Positions 1 through 7,716 of a stretch of DNA of 31,481 nt are shown here, in pieces. The notes under the pieces are model-generated. The model was not told the DNA's origin, ran no database searches, and worked only from the letters and a program-made list of their open reading frames with translations. Each line of letters begins with the position of its first letter. The first letter of the stretch is position 1. The position numbers and the translations under genes are program-made. Origin of the DNA: a virus; the IMG/VR virus record IMGVR_UViG_3300042146_000023, positions 1 through 31,481 of that record; one strand, 5' to 3'.

Positions 1-706
1 GTGCGCGATCATCGAAGTCTTGCACGTATGCGTAGGAATCCGAAGTGGCAAACCGCTCCTTGACTGCCTCGCTCAAGATGGCAAGCTTCTCGCCGTATGA
101 GTCGTCTAGGGCGTCTTCGTTGACTACTGGAATCGCAGAGTTGATAACGAAGGTCTTGTTGACCATCATGCCAACGCCGTCAGCAGGGGTTGCAGCGCCA
201 GTCTCATTTACGAGAATCGCATCGTGATCGAAGGTCATGTTGCGAGCGATCCAGCTATAGCCGTCTGCATTTGGCGTCATTTCACGCTCAAGCAGGATGC
301 CAGTAGAGGTGTGAATAGGCTCGCCTTTATCAATAGCAGCCAAAACCTCTAGGCCGCCCTTGGTATTCTTCGCATACTCGACATCCAGCCACTTCTCTAC
401 CGAGATTCTGTTGCCGACACGTTTAACGTTCCGGTTCCAGGCACCAATATGGTACGAGTTGATCGCTTCAGGCTGGCGAGCACTAACATAGTCGCCGTCA
501 ACTTGCGGATGACCAAGCGGGGCTAGTGTGCCCTCAAGGCTCGCGTATGACTTCTCGATCTCGTCATGAGGATAAAGTCCGCCATTCATGATTACTTCGT
601 CTGGCAAAGTAAACGACGGGATGACGATATGCTCGCGACCGTTATGCTGCTCACGTCTAATTGAGGCAGCATTAACAGCCACTCTCACGTTAACTCGGGT
701 ATTCAC
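1..706 (-). CDS. DUF2213 prohead-protease-like protein (partial, runs off window)
   Basis: This minus-strand frame is open from a GTG at 706 to the window edge, giving about 235 residues with no stop, so the C-terminus lies outside. GGAGGG stands about eight bases before the GTG. The product contains LEGTLAPLGHPQVDGDYVSA near residue 60, then a RNMTFDHDAILVNE stretch near residue 160, which I recognise as the DUF2213 family. In phages with this kind of portal and minor head protein, DUF2213 proteins sit just before the major capsid gene and are thought to act as capsid maturation protease or scaffold. Family assignment is from memory of the sequence pattern; the protease role is inference. 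It follows the 304-residue gene on the same strand, so the major capsid gene is expected just outside the window. An in-frame GTG a few codons later is an alternative start. Confidence 0.72.
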   Translation of the reverse strand, partial: MNTRVNVRVAVNAASIRREQHNGREHIVIPSFTLPDEVIMNGGLYPHDEIEKSYASLEGTLAPLGHPQVDGDYVSARQPEAINSYHIGAWNRNVKRVGNRISVEKWLDVEYAKNTKGGLEVLAAIDKGEPIHTSTGILLEREMTPNADGYSWIARNMTFDHDAILVNETGAATPADGVGMMVNKTFVINSAIPVVNEDALDDSYGEKLAILSEAVKERFATSDSYAYVQDFDDRA

Positions 707-756
707 AGGGCTAGCCCTCCAATAGATAGCCGATAGTTTAACATGCCAAATTCTGG

Positions 757-788
757 ACAAAAGAAAGCCATCGGGTTAGGAGGGCTTT
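757..788 (-). terminator. Possible weak intrinsic terminator
   Basis: On the minus strand AAAGCC (788-783) can pair with GGCTTT (769-764) around a 13-base loop, followed by CTTTTG. It lies just after the stop of the 304-residue gene. The stem is only six pairs, so termination would be partial at best. Confidence 0.35.
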
Positions 789-804
789 GGTGGATTGTTA
801 ACTT

Positions 805-1719
805 TTATGGACGGCGGATGAATTTCATTTGGTTGTGATTTGGAAAATATGAATCATCAAGCTCGTATTTTGGTTCCGTGCTGTCGATGTCTGTAATTTC
901 AAATACTCCAAGCGGTGCGGCGGACTCACAGGAAACACTGGTAACTTCGACTACATCGCCGATCTGCCATTCTTCAATTGGGAAAATGATATCAGCAACC
1001 CCCATAACCGGAGTCATAGCAGGAATCAGCGCAAACCCTTCGAGCGCCAACAGATTTTCATTCCGCTGAATCTCGCGCTCGCAGTCTTCGATGATGGCTT
1101 GGCAGTGGATGATGGTGTCTCGCCACTTGATCGGGCCGTCGATTTGGTCGATTTTGAAGCCAGTGTAGGCCATTTCGTGTTCAAGCTGGCATTGCTGACT
1201 ATGAGCGATATTTTCAGCAGTCGCACTGCACTTCTCACCCGTACAGAATTTATTCACCTCTACTTCCTCCGCTTGTGGCTGGCTGATGATTCGGTATTGC
1301 ATGATGTCTTTATCGCTTCCGTTATGAATCCAGCGCGGGAAGTTTTTGTTTTCCGCCGTAGTTCCGTCACGAAAGCGCACCTCTGCCAATACGTTCGCAT
1401 CGACCTTTGGCTTATCCGATCTGCCACGGTTACGAATCCACTCGCCACCCTTCTTACGGTCGCGCTCGGCTTGCCATTGGGATTCCGTGACAAATGATCT
1501 CTGATAATCTGAGGAAATATCAATAGGATTGCCGTAAAATGGATCGTCACCATTCATGATTACCTCGAAATGAGAGATATCCCACTCGCCCCATTCTTTT
1601 TTGTATTTTGGCTCTCTCCCGCGAGTAGCAAAAACACGACCATTCGCGTCTTGATGTAGACGCTCAGTGTCTTCGTGCCATTCTTGAACTTCCTTCGCCA
1701 ACAATTCAACCAATTTCAT
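805..1719 (-). CDS. Conserved phage protein of unknown function, 304 aa
   Basis: The start ATG at 1719 is preceded by GGAGGG at a good distance. The N-terminal half has a modular look seen in many phage proteins: an opening MKLVELLAKEVQEWHED segment, then short tryptophan-rich blocks such as EWGEWDISHFEVI, and a VTESQWQAERDRK motif near residue 77. The C-terminal third is acidic and looks like a small beta-rich domain with no motif I can name. No signal peptide, membrane segment or catalytic motif is visible. It lies between the DUF2213 gene and the inverted portal cassette, and diverges from the portal across a 94-base gap. It may be an early accessory protein rather than a structural one, because its relatives occur among small accessory genes. 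Function not recognised. Confidence 0.8.
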   Translation of the reverse strand: MKLVELLAKEVQEWHEDTERLHQDANGRVFATRGREPKYKKEWGEWDISHFEVIMNGDDPFYGNPIDISSDYQRSFVTESQWQAERDRKKGGEWIRNRGRSDKPKVDANVLAEVRFRDGTTAENKNFPRWIHNGSDKDIMQYRIISQPQAEEVEVNKFCTGEKCSATAENIAHSQQCQLEHEMAYTGFKIDQIDGPIKWRDTIIHCQAIIEDCEREIQRNENLLALEGFALIPAMTPVMGVADIIFPIEEWQIGDVVEVTSVSCESAAPLGVFEITDIDSTEPKYELDDSYFPNHNQMKFIRRP

Positions 1720-1781
1720 CCGTCCAACCCTCCATTTAAAGTACGCAAACCTTAGCCTAAACCCAGCATTCCCGCAAGCTG

Positions 1782-1787
1782 TATAAT
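1782..1787 (+). promoter_or_regulatory. Perfect -10 box upstream of the portal gene
   Basis: A perfect TATAAT lies 27 bases before the portal ATG at 1814, in the 94-base divergent gap. No good -35 hexamer is found 16-18 bases upstream. The site would give the plus-strand portal/head cassette its own transcript. GAGG lies before the ATG as ribosome site. Confidence 0.45.
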
Positions 1788-1813
1788 GAGGATAATTTAC
1801 GAGGCCCTATTTT

Positions 1814-3184
1814 ATGACTGTCAATGCACCACCTGAGCTGATGATGGCGCTGAATAACCTGGCTGAACGGCAGATCGCCGCGTCTCGTCAGTTGGCGGCG
1901 TTTGGTACTGGCGCGCTGGATACGAAGCGTCCCCGTGCGTACTGCGAATACGGCTTCCCCGATAACCCTGGATTTGACGAGTTCTACCGCGTCTACAAGC
2001 GTCATGGCGTTGGTCATGGTGCGCTTATGCAGATCCTCAATAAGACATGGCAGACGAACCCGTGGATCATTGAGGGTGAAGACGAGTTCGACGAATCCCG
2101 CGATGAAACTCAGTGGGAAAAGGACGTCAAGCGGCTGTTCAAGAAGAAAGCTATCTGGTCTGCGATTAAGGAGACTGACAAGCGCAAGATGGTAGGCGGT
2201 TATGCGGGCCTGATTATTCAGGTTAAGGACTCGAAGCAGTGGAATGAGCCGCTGAAGAATGTCAGTGCGGCCGCTATCGTGAAGTTCATTCCTGCTTGGC
2301 GTGGGTCGCTTACCGTCTCAGTGTGGGACACCAATCAGGCGAGCCCGACTTACGGCGCTCCACTGATGTTCACCTACAACGAACACAGCGAAGTCTCGGG
2401 CAACTCTCCGCGTCAAGTCGAGATGCACCCGTCTCGCGTGATCGTGTTCGGCTCGATTACTGAGCCGGAGTCGGTATACGAGCCAATCCTGAACGCGCTG
2501 ATCAGCTTGGAGAAGGTTACGGGCGGGTCTGGAGAGGCATATATCAAGGCTGCCGCTCGTGCTATTCACGTCGGATTCAGCAAGGAGGCAGATTTGCAGA
2601 GCATTGCCCGCGCTCACGGAATGCAGCTATCAGAAATCGGGACGCTATACGACTCCGTGGTGGATGGTCTTAACCGGGGCATCGACTCCGCGATCATCAC
2701 GCAAGACGGCACAGTTACCGCGATCACGTCTGCTGTACCCGATCCTGTTGGTCCGTTTGAAGTCAACTTGCAAGAGGTAGGCGCAGGCATCGGCGTAGGC
2801 TCCACGATCATCGTAGGCCGTCAGACCGGCACTCTAGCAAGCAGCGAAGATATCAAGGCATTCAACCGGTTCGGCCAAGGTCGTCGCCTGAATGAAGTCG
2901 GTCCTAACTCTCGTCTAGTAGTTGAGTGGATGATGGATCACGGTGTCATTGAGCGCCGGGAAGACTTCGAAGTTATGTTTGATGAGCTTACTGAATCGAC
3001 TGATGCTGAGAAGTTGCTGAACGCTAAAACCATGTCGGAGATTAATGCGCAGATGCTCTCTTCGGGCCAGCCAGTGTTTAACGTTGACGAGATTCGAGTA
3101 TCAGCAGGCTACGAGGCCGATGTTGAGCTTGAGCCTCTTCCAGACATCGAGCCAGAGCCAGAAGATCCGGCAACCGTGCAATAA
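1814..3184 (+). CDS. Portal protein (DUF1073 / Acb1-like N-terminal family)
   Basis: The 456-residue product is a DUF1073-type portal, the family now labelled in Pfam as the Acb1-like N-terminal domain. The start of the family domain is clear around residues 40-110 (GFDEFYRVYKRHGVGHGALM, then NKTWQTNPWIIEG), followed by KMVGGYAGLIIQV near 125 and a GVGSTIIVGRQTGTLASSED stretch near 325 that matches the crown/stem part of this family. Length is normal for a portal. The portal forms the dodecameric ring at the capsid vertex, docks the terminase and passes DNA. The C-terminus is acidic and proline-rich (EPLPDIEPEPEDP). The minor head gene follows 39 bases downstream. The oddity is orientation: it is on the plus strand while terminase and DUF2213 are on the minus strand. 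There is no C-terminal Acb1 phosphodiesterase domain. Confidence 0.88.
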   Translation: MTVNAPPELMMALNNLAERQIAASRQLAAFGTGALDTKRPRAYCEYGFPDNPGFDEFYRVYKRHGVGHGALMQILNKTWQTNPWIIEGEDEFDESRDETQWEKDVKRLFKKKAIWSAIKETDKRKMVGGYAGLIIQVKDSKQWNEPLKNVSAAAIVKFIPAWRGSLTVSVWDTNQASPTYGAPLMFTYNEHSEVSGNSPRQVEMHPSRVIVFGSITEPESVYEPILNALISLEKVTGGSGEAYIKAAARAIHVGFSKEADLQSIARAHGMQLSEIGTLYDSVVDGLNRGIDSAIITQDGTVTAITSAVPDPVGPFEVNLQEVGAGIGVGSTIIVGRQTGTLASSEDIKAFNRFGQGRRLNEVGPNSRLVVEWMMDHGVIERREDFEVMFDELTESTDAEKLLNAKTMSEINAQMLSSGQPVFNVDEIRVSAGYEADVELEPLPDIEPEPEDPATVQ

Positions 3185-3186
3185 TC

Positions 3187-3209
3187 AAAGGCCCTACGGG
3201 GCCTTTCTT
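3187..3209 (+). terminator. Hairpin between portal and minor head genes
   Basis: AAAGGCCC (3187-3194) and GGGCCTTT (3199-3206) form an eight-pair stem with a TACG loop, followed by CTTAATT. The T-tract is poor, so it probably attenuates or protects the mRNA end rather than fully stopping transcription into the next gene. Confidence 0.6.
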
Positions 3210-3223
3210 AATTAGAGGATTTT

Positions 3224-4123
3224 ATGGGCGAGCCAATCATCCCAAGAAGCGAGACGGACCCGACTGGTCAGCAGGCGAGAGTCCAGCGCGCAATCAAGGA
3301 CTTCAATCGACGCATTGAAGCCGTACAGAAAGGCGTTCTGGCGATCCTGAAGCGCATCCCGTACAAGGTGGTGACGCTTAACGCTGTCAACGCTGAGCAG
3401 AAGACGTACATCTTTGAGCTGGATGATTTCACGCTAGCCAACATGGATAACGAGATTTCCATGCTGATCGGCCAGCTAATCGACGAGGGTACACCACAAA
3501 CGAACTGGTTCATGTCTGCCTATGTGACGCCAGCATATGTGCAGGGTACGGCTTTGACGATGGCTAACCTAGCTATTCAGTCAGAGGCTTATGCCGTCAG
3601 CAGGCCGCACCTAGATTCTCTATTGACCAGCGCGCCTTATCGTCGCCGGCTTAGTCTTCTCCAAGCGCGCTCGTTCAACGAGATGAAAAAGATCTCTGAC
3701 AGCATGGTTGGCGATCTAGCGTCTACCCTGTCTCGCGGCATGGCAAGCGGACTAAATCCACGAAAGATCGCAGAGGATATCGAAGCAAGGATTGGGGTTA
3801 GCAAGTTTGATGCTAGCCGTATCGCACAGACTGAAGTTGTCGGGGCTATGCGTACAGCTAGGCGAGAAGAGGCGCAACAGGCGCAGACTGATCTAGGCAT
3901 CAAGTCTAAATTGCTCCACCTCTCAGCGCTCAAGAGCACGAGCCGCGCATCTCATATAGCCAGGCATGGGGAGCTTTTCACTATTCAGGAAGTTGCGATC
4001 TGGTATTCAATCGTACCCAACCCGATTTTCTGCTACTGCACTCAGGTAGAAGTGCTAGTTGACGACAAGGGCGAGCCACTATCAAAAGCAATCATCGAGC
4101 GAGCCAAGCGCAAACTTAAGTAG
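3224..4123 (+). CDS. Phage head morphogenesis protein (SPP1 gp7 / Mu F-like minor head protein)
   Basis: The 299-residue product ends in a typical head-morphogenesis domain (PF04233 type). Visible landmarks are SRIAQTE at residues 198-204, TSRASHIARHGELFT at 239-253 with the two conserved histidines, and FCYCTQVEVLVDD at 269-281. The N-terminal 160 residues are helical and variable, as usual. Members associate with the portal and enter the capsid in small copy number. AGAGG lies nine bases before the ATG. It follows the portal on the same strand, which is the canonical neighbour order. It ends before a strong bidirectional terminator, so the cassette is a two-gene unit. Confidence 0.88.
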   Translation: MGEPIIPRSETDPTGQQARVQRAIKDFNRRIEAVQKGVLAILKRIPYKVVTLNAVNAEQKTYIFELDDFTLANMDNEISMLIGQLIDEGTPQTNWFMSAYVTPAYVQGTALTMANLAIQSEAYAVSRPHLDSLLTSAPYRRRLSLLQARSFNEMKKISDSMVGDLASTLSRGMASGLNPRKIAEDIEARIGVSKFDASRIAQTEVVGAMRTARREEAQQAQTDLGIKSKLLHLSALKSTSRASHIARHGELFTIQEVAIWYSIVPNPIFCYCTQVEVLVDDKGEPLSKAIIERAKRKLK

Positions 4124-4160
4124 CGTCCATGGTCCTCGGACAGCGGACATCATCTATCAC

Positions 4161-4191
4161 AAAAAAGGCCCTTGTTTAGAGGGCCTTTTTG
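4161..4191. terminator. Bidirectional intrinsic terminator
   Basis: AAAAAGGCCCT (4162-4172) pairs perfectly with AGGGCCTTTTT (4180-4190) around a seven-base loop. Both strands give a GC-rich stem with a U-tract. It separates the convergent minor head gene (plus) and the small-gene cluster ending at 4193 (minus). Confidence 0.9.
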
Positions 4192-4192
4192 T

Positions 4193-4462
4193 TTACTCGT
4201 ATACGACGGTGGTTGTCGTCACCTGTTTCTCTGTTCGTTTGAGTCCTTCCTTCTCGATCTCGATACCGTCTCGCCCCCAGTCGTAATCGCAGTTAGCTGT
4301 CACGAGTGCGTAAGTATCGTCTGCTTCCTTCTTGATATAGAAGCTGACATGAGATCCGCGCTTAAACACTTCCTCTTCGCGATCATGCTCGTCTTCGCTA
4401 TCGTAACCGTTCGCATCGCACCATTCTTCAAATGCGCTGTTCGTATCCAGATAAATACCCAT
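4193..4462 (-). CDS. Small acidic phage protein, unknown function
   Basis: The 89-residue product starts MGIYLDTNSAFEEW at the ATG at 4462, which overlaps the TGA of the upstream gene as ATGA; a TTG one codon earlier is less likely. It is strongly acidic in its first third (DSEDEHDREEEV) and has a beta-rich middle. No motif is recognised. It is the last gene of a three-gene minus-strand set (5306 to 4193) that ends at the bidirectional terminator. Confidence 0.75.
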   Translation of the reverse strand: MGIYLDTNSAFEEWCDANGYDSEDEHDREEEVFKRGSHVSFYIKKEADDTYALVTANCDYDWGRDGIEIEKEGLKRTEKQVTTTTVVYE

Positions 4463-5010
4463 CAAACCACCTCCCGCTTAAACCCAGCATCAACCAGTCG
4501 AGCCGCAGTAACCCGGCAATCCACATCGGCAATATCCATGATCTCGCGGATTGCGGTTTCGCGTTGTTCGGCGGCTAGTTGTTCGGCAGTCCGCACAGGG
4601 AAACACATATCTGCACGGAAGCAGTAGCAACCACCGTCATCGCCCTCGACTGCAACGATTTCATAATCGTGCATATTTCGGAAAACGGCCATAACGGCTA
4701 CTGATTTACCGAATAGATCCTCCGATCCTGGCGAGCAGTCGCGATTCTTTGTGTTGCGAATCTCAACCTGAACACCTACAGGCGGCAACCCATCTTGCGG
4801 GCCTGACCATTCTTGCTTTTGCTTGGATGGATTGAGGTAAACGGTGTAATCGTCAGAATCTTTCTTTAGCCAGTGAAGCCCGTCCGTATCGGTATAGCGA
4901 TCACCGTCATCGCGATGCCAGCCGCTCATGTCGCCACCACATTCTGGATTCAAATCCTCCAGCCAGAATGGATAGCCATCCTTAGCCAAACTCCAATCAA
5001 CCTTACTCAT
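4462..5010 (-). CDS. Conserved phage protein with GLPPVGV module, unknown function
   Basis: The 182-residue product has a central block around residues 72-85 (PQDGLPPVGVQVEIR) and a late block (FRADMCFPVRTAEQLAAEQR near 133-152) that recur in a widespread family of phage accessory proteins. The first half has a cysteine and many aspartates and tryptophans. The C-terminal end (DIADVDCRVTAARLVDAGFK) looks like a short helical segment. No catalytic motif is seen. ATGA overlaps link it to both neighbours. Confidence 0.78.
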   Translation of the reverse strand: MSKVDWSLAKDGYPFWLEDLNPECGGDMSGWHRDDGDRYTDTDGLHWLKKDSDDYTVYLNPSKQKQEWSGPQDGLPPVGVQVEIRNTKNRDCSPGSEDLFGKSVAVMAVFRNMHDYEIVAVEGDDGGCYCFRADMCFPVRTAEQLAAEQRETAIREIMDIADVDCRVTAARLVDAGFKREVV

Positions 5011-5306
5011 AACTTAACCCCGTCCGCGTCGAATTGTGGGTGGTGTTTCTTCAGCTCTGCGATGAACTCTGCTACCTGAATGCCGAAGTAGTCCTCGTCG
5101 AAATGCTCACTCTCGAAGTATGCCGGTCGCCCTGGATAGTAAATCCACTTCCAGTCTTCGGCATCACTGATATCTACAGGCGAAATCCGCATTGAGAGAG
5201 CACTAGAATTCACCTCAACGCTAACCGATACGCTACCTTCCGCGTTCACGTCACACGCAAGATTCATGATCTCGCTAACAACTTCTCTTTCTTTAACCGT
5301 CGCCAT
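5007..5306 (-). CDS. Small phage protein, unknown function
   Basis: The 99-residue product (MATVKEREVVSEIMNLACDV...) is acidic and soluble, with an aromatic segment WKWIYYPGRPAYFESEHFDED near residues 53-73. GGAGGCGG lies before the ATG. It is the first gene of the 5306-4193 set and follows a promoter/operator candidate at 5327-5363. Function not recognised. Confidence 0.75.
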   Translation of the reverse strand: MATVKEREVVSEIMNLACDVNAEGSVSVSVEVNSSALSMRISPVDISDAEDWKWIYYPGRPAYFESEHFDEDYFGIQVAEFIAELKKHHPQFDADGVKL

Positions 5307-5326
5307 CTTTACCGCCTCCGTGTTGT

Positions 5327-5363
5327 GTGAGCTGAATGTAGCAGCGTATTCGGCTCACGTCTA
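5327..5363 (-). promoter_or_regulatory. Minus-strand promoter overlapped by an operator-like inverted repeat
   Basis: On the minus strand TAGACG (5363-5358) and TACATT (5340-5335) are separated by 17 bases. An 11-base inverted repeat with one mismatch, GTGAGCTGAAT (5327-5337) and ATTCGGCTCAC (5348-5358), covers the spacer and -10 region with a ten-base centre. There is no T-tract, so an operator fits better than a terminator for the gene ending at 5369. Confidence 0.5.
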
Positions 5364-5368
5364 GTTAT

Positions 5369-5989
5369 TTAACCCCAGTTTTCAGCCATCGCATTAGCAA
5401 TCGCTGGATACGTCCTACTGCGTTCTTTCTCGCGCTCAGGGCCAGGTGATGCAAGGTGGCATGCGGCAACGATCTTCTCGTAGTCAGTCTTCGCGTGTGT
5501 CGCTACCAGCTTTGGCAGGCCCTTGAGCCACAATGCGGCGCCCTTAGTGAAGGGGTCGCCAAACATCCACGGCTGAACGATTTGGTCGTACTTGCCGATC
5601 ACCGACATAGCCAGTCCGTGAGGCTGCGAGTTCTCAAGGCAGATCTTTGGGATCGGTGCGCCCATCAGCTTATTGAAGAATGCAGCGCCTTCAAGGAAAT
5701 GATTCATGCGATCTGGATACTGAGGATGACGACGACGATGTGACGCTGGCAGATGTGTGTCTTCCGGGTGATACATCCATCGAATGCCGGCAAGTGTGTT
5801 GTACGTGCAGTAAGGGTGCCCAATGAGCATGTCCCATCCGTCATTCAGGATATTTAGCACATCACCCTGTATGTGCCACTGAGGATCGCCCTCGCACTCG
5901 CGCAGATCGCACGACCAGGCGTCATGTCCTTTGGCGCGGAATGCATCTCTAACACGACCAGAATATTCGCAGGCCACTATCACTCTCAT
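5369..5989 (-). CDS. Dcm-like SAM-dependent DNA methyltransferase family protein
   Basis: The 206-residue product has the short phage cytosine-methyltransferase-like pattern. MRVIVACEYSGRVRDAF at residues 1-17 resembles the SAM-binding motif I; DAWSCDL at 23-29 carries the following acidic residue; WHIQGDVLNILNDGWDMLIG leads to HPYC at 58-61, in the place of the catalytic PPC loop; CLEN at 117-120 sits where ENV would be; and FGDPFTKGAALWLKGLPKL follows at 143-161. No target-recognition domain is present, and the proline before the cysteine is replaced (HPYC). Activity on DNA is therefore plausible but unproven. AAAGGAGG precedes the ATG. It stands alone between two promoter candidates, 72 bases downstream of the large terminase gene. 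Confidence 0.72.
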   Translation of the reverse strand: MRVIVACEYSGRVRDAFRAKGHDAWSCDLRECEGDPQWHIQGDVLNILNDGWDMLIGHPYCTYNTLAGIRWMYHPEDTHLPASHRRRHPQYPDRMNHFLEGAAFFNKLMGAPIPKICLENSQPHGLAMSVIGKYDQIVQPWMFGDPFTKGAALWLKGLPKLVATHAKTDYEKIVAACHLASPGPEREKERSRTYPAIANAMAENWG

Positions 5990-6013
5990 ACAAACCTCCT
6001 TTGATTTGCGTGA

Positions 6014-6042
6014 ACATTAGCCGCTTGCGTATTTGGCGTCAA
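6014..6042 (-). promoter_or_regulatory. Minus-strand promoter for the methyltransferase gene
   Basis: TTGACG (6042-6037) and TAATGT (6019-6014) are separated by 17 bases on the minus strand, 25 bases before the start of the gene at 5989. The -35 matches five of six consensus bases; the -10 is weak. The first bases of the -35 are shared with the palindrome at 6041-6062. Confidence 0.5.
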
Positions 6043-6062
6043 CTGTTTTCCGGAGAACAGTT
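6041..6062. repeat. Dispersed palindrome copy 1
   Basis: A 22-base near-perfect palindrome centred on TCCGGA (one mismatched pair) overlaps the last two bases of the large terminase stop codon and the -35 box of the next promoter. Core reads TGTTTTCCGGAGAACA. It is one of five related copies in the window. Confidence 0.75.
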
Positions 6063-7716
6063 ATTTTCGGAGCCTGGCTGGCAAGAACACGCCTCCTGAC
6101 GGCGCCTGTTCAATCAGCATCTCGGCCACAGCATCAAAGAGGGGGTCGAGTTGGTCGTCATGCTTGTGCGAGTCATCCGCGCTGAAGTCCGCCACCTCAG
6201 CCAGGAACGGCAGCACCCAGTCAGTCTTAGCCATCTGTTTGCCGGTGTGGTCAACGGTGCGCAGGATTGGATAGCCGTCTTCGTTCAAGATCGCAGGCAC
6301 GAACACGCGCCCATTCTTTACGTAGCTCTGAATGTCAAGGCAGCGCGAGACCTTGTTGTTGTCAGGGCCGCGTGGAATGGCCTTGATCGGGATGTGCTTC
6401 TTGTTGGTCAGCGTCTGAATCAATCCGGTACCGCTAGCCTTGTCTTCAATCGCCATATGCCTGATATGCCCGCCATCCCACGACGACCATTCGGCCCATG
6501 CGTTCTGCGCAGTCGTTATCAACTCGTCAGCGTCCCACTTCCCGCGCCGAACATCGATCAGGTAGGCGTTGTTATCGACACCAAGCCCCCACAGCTCAAA
6601 CACAGAATAGTCGTTCTGCTCGCCTTTCTTCTGCGCTGTATCCGCGTATACGGCTCGCCACTGCAAAGGAGGTAGCACTTCGTATCGTTGCAGCCATGCC
6701 GAGTCAAGAAGGCCGCCAGTAAGCGCTTGAGGACGCTGCATGTACTGAGACATGAACGTGTACTCATCTCGCTCCCATAGCGACATGAGGTCATTGACGT
6801 GTTCCATTTCCGGCCAATATGACCAGTATCGAACGCCGCCTTTTTCGACTGAGTCGGTATCCTTGACCGTATCCCAGCACATCTGCCGGTATGGTTCCGG
6901 CAGAGTGGCTATGTAGTCCTCTGTGACTAGCGCAGGGATCGCGATGTTCTTGAACTCTACACCCATACCGCCAGCCATCATGAAGCCGGTAGCGTCCATC
7001 GTATGGAGTCGCTGTTGGATTGAGACGATAGGCGTAGGGTGTTCTTTCGACTTGTCACCACGACGAGATCGGAACGTACCAGTTAGCCGCGCATTACTAG
7101 CGTCACGCTTCGTATTCGAAAGCATGTCGTCGGGCTTGTTAAGGTCATCAAAGAGTAGACATCCGGAGAATTCAGGCCCGAAGTAACCAGCACGACCACC
7201 TGTAATCTGTCCGCCTGCCGACTTGCTGATGGTCTGCCCAACGCTCCGGCCTTTGTCGTCGATCAGTTCCCACTCTTCGGCCTGGTTTACGCCAAATATC
7301 GAAGGCCATAGCTCTTGGTATTCCTTGGACGCAATAATGTCCCTCGTGCGCCTGGAGTTTCGACGCACGAGCGAGTCAGCGTAGGAAACGTTGAGATTGC
7401 GGAAGCGGCGCAGCTTCTTGGACTGCACCTTTGTATTTATGTAGGCCGGCAAGTGGATAGAGAAGAATTCCGTCTTCGTGCCGCCCGGTGGAATATTTAC
7501 GATCAGGTTGCCAGGCTTGAGCTTGCCGTTGATCAGGTCGTCAATAGACGCGGCCATCATTTTATGATGCCAGTTCACCAGCAGGCGATCACCCTGAAGC
7601 AGCTCAAACCAGATACGAGTGAAGTTAAGGAATGACTTCTCGGACTTCTGCTTGAGTATCAGCCGGTCCGCAAAATTCATATCCTCCCAATCGAGCAGTT
7701 TATTAGTCGAGGTCAT
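6061..7716 (-). CDS. terL: Terminase large subunit
   Basis: The 551-residue product has both terminase domains. The ATPase part shows IPPGGTKTEF (residues 75-84) in the Walker A place, a variant of the usual PPRHGKSE with the lysine kept at 81, CLLFDD (186-191) as Walker B, and SIQQRLH (232-238) as the coupling motif. The nuclease part shows VYAD with D359, IED with E424 and D425, and HKHDDQLDPLFDA near 518-529, the three acidic groups of the RNase H fold. It packages DNA into the prohead using ATP and cuts the concatemer. The start at 7716 overlaps the small terminase gene by 14 bases. Length is normal. Its 3' end carries one of the dispersed palindromes. Confidence 0.93.
   Translation of the reverse strand: MTSTNKLLDWEDMNFADRLILKQKSEKSFLNFTRIWFELLQGDRLLVNWHHKMMAASIDDLINGKLKPGNLIVNIPPGGTKTEFFSIHLPAYINTKVQSKKLRRFRNLNVSYADSLVRRNSRRTRDIIASKEYQELWPSIFGVNQAEEWELIDDKGRSVGQTISKSAGGQITGGRAGYFGPEFSGCLLFDDLNKPDDMLSNTKRDASNARLTGTFRSRRGDKSKEHPTPIVSIQQRLHTMDATGFMMAGGMGVEFKNIAIPALVTEDYIATLPEPYRQMCWDTVKDTDSVEKGGVRYWSYWPEMEHVNDLMSLWERDEYTFMSQYMQRPQALTGGLLDSAWLQRYEVLPPLQWRAVYADTAQKKGEQNDYSVFELWGLGVDNNAYLIDVRRGKWDADELITTAQNAWAEWSSWDGGHIRHMAIEDKASGTGLIQTLTNKKHIPIKAIPRGPDNNKVSRCLDIQSYVKNGRVFVPAILNEDGYPILRTVDHTGKQMAKTDWVLPFLAEVADFSADDSHKHDDQLDPLFDAVAEMLIEQAPSGGVFLPARLRK

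Noticed and set aside
1814-3184. Anti-CBASS Acb1 activity for the portal-family protein
   Set aside because: Only the portal-like part of that Pfam name is present; no phosphodiesterase domain follows.
3187-3209. The hairpin between portal and minor head genes as a full terminator
   Set aside because: The T-tract is interrupted and the next gene on the same strand has no promoter of its own, so read-through must occur.
4059-4286. Plus-strand frames after the minor head gene
   Set aside because: They cross the bidirectional terminator and lie opposite well-supported minus-strand genes.
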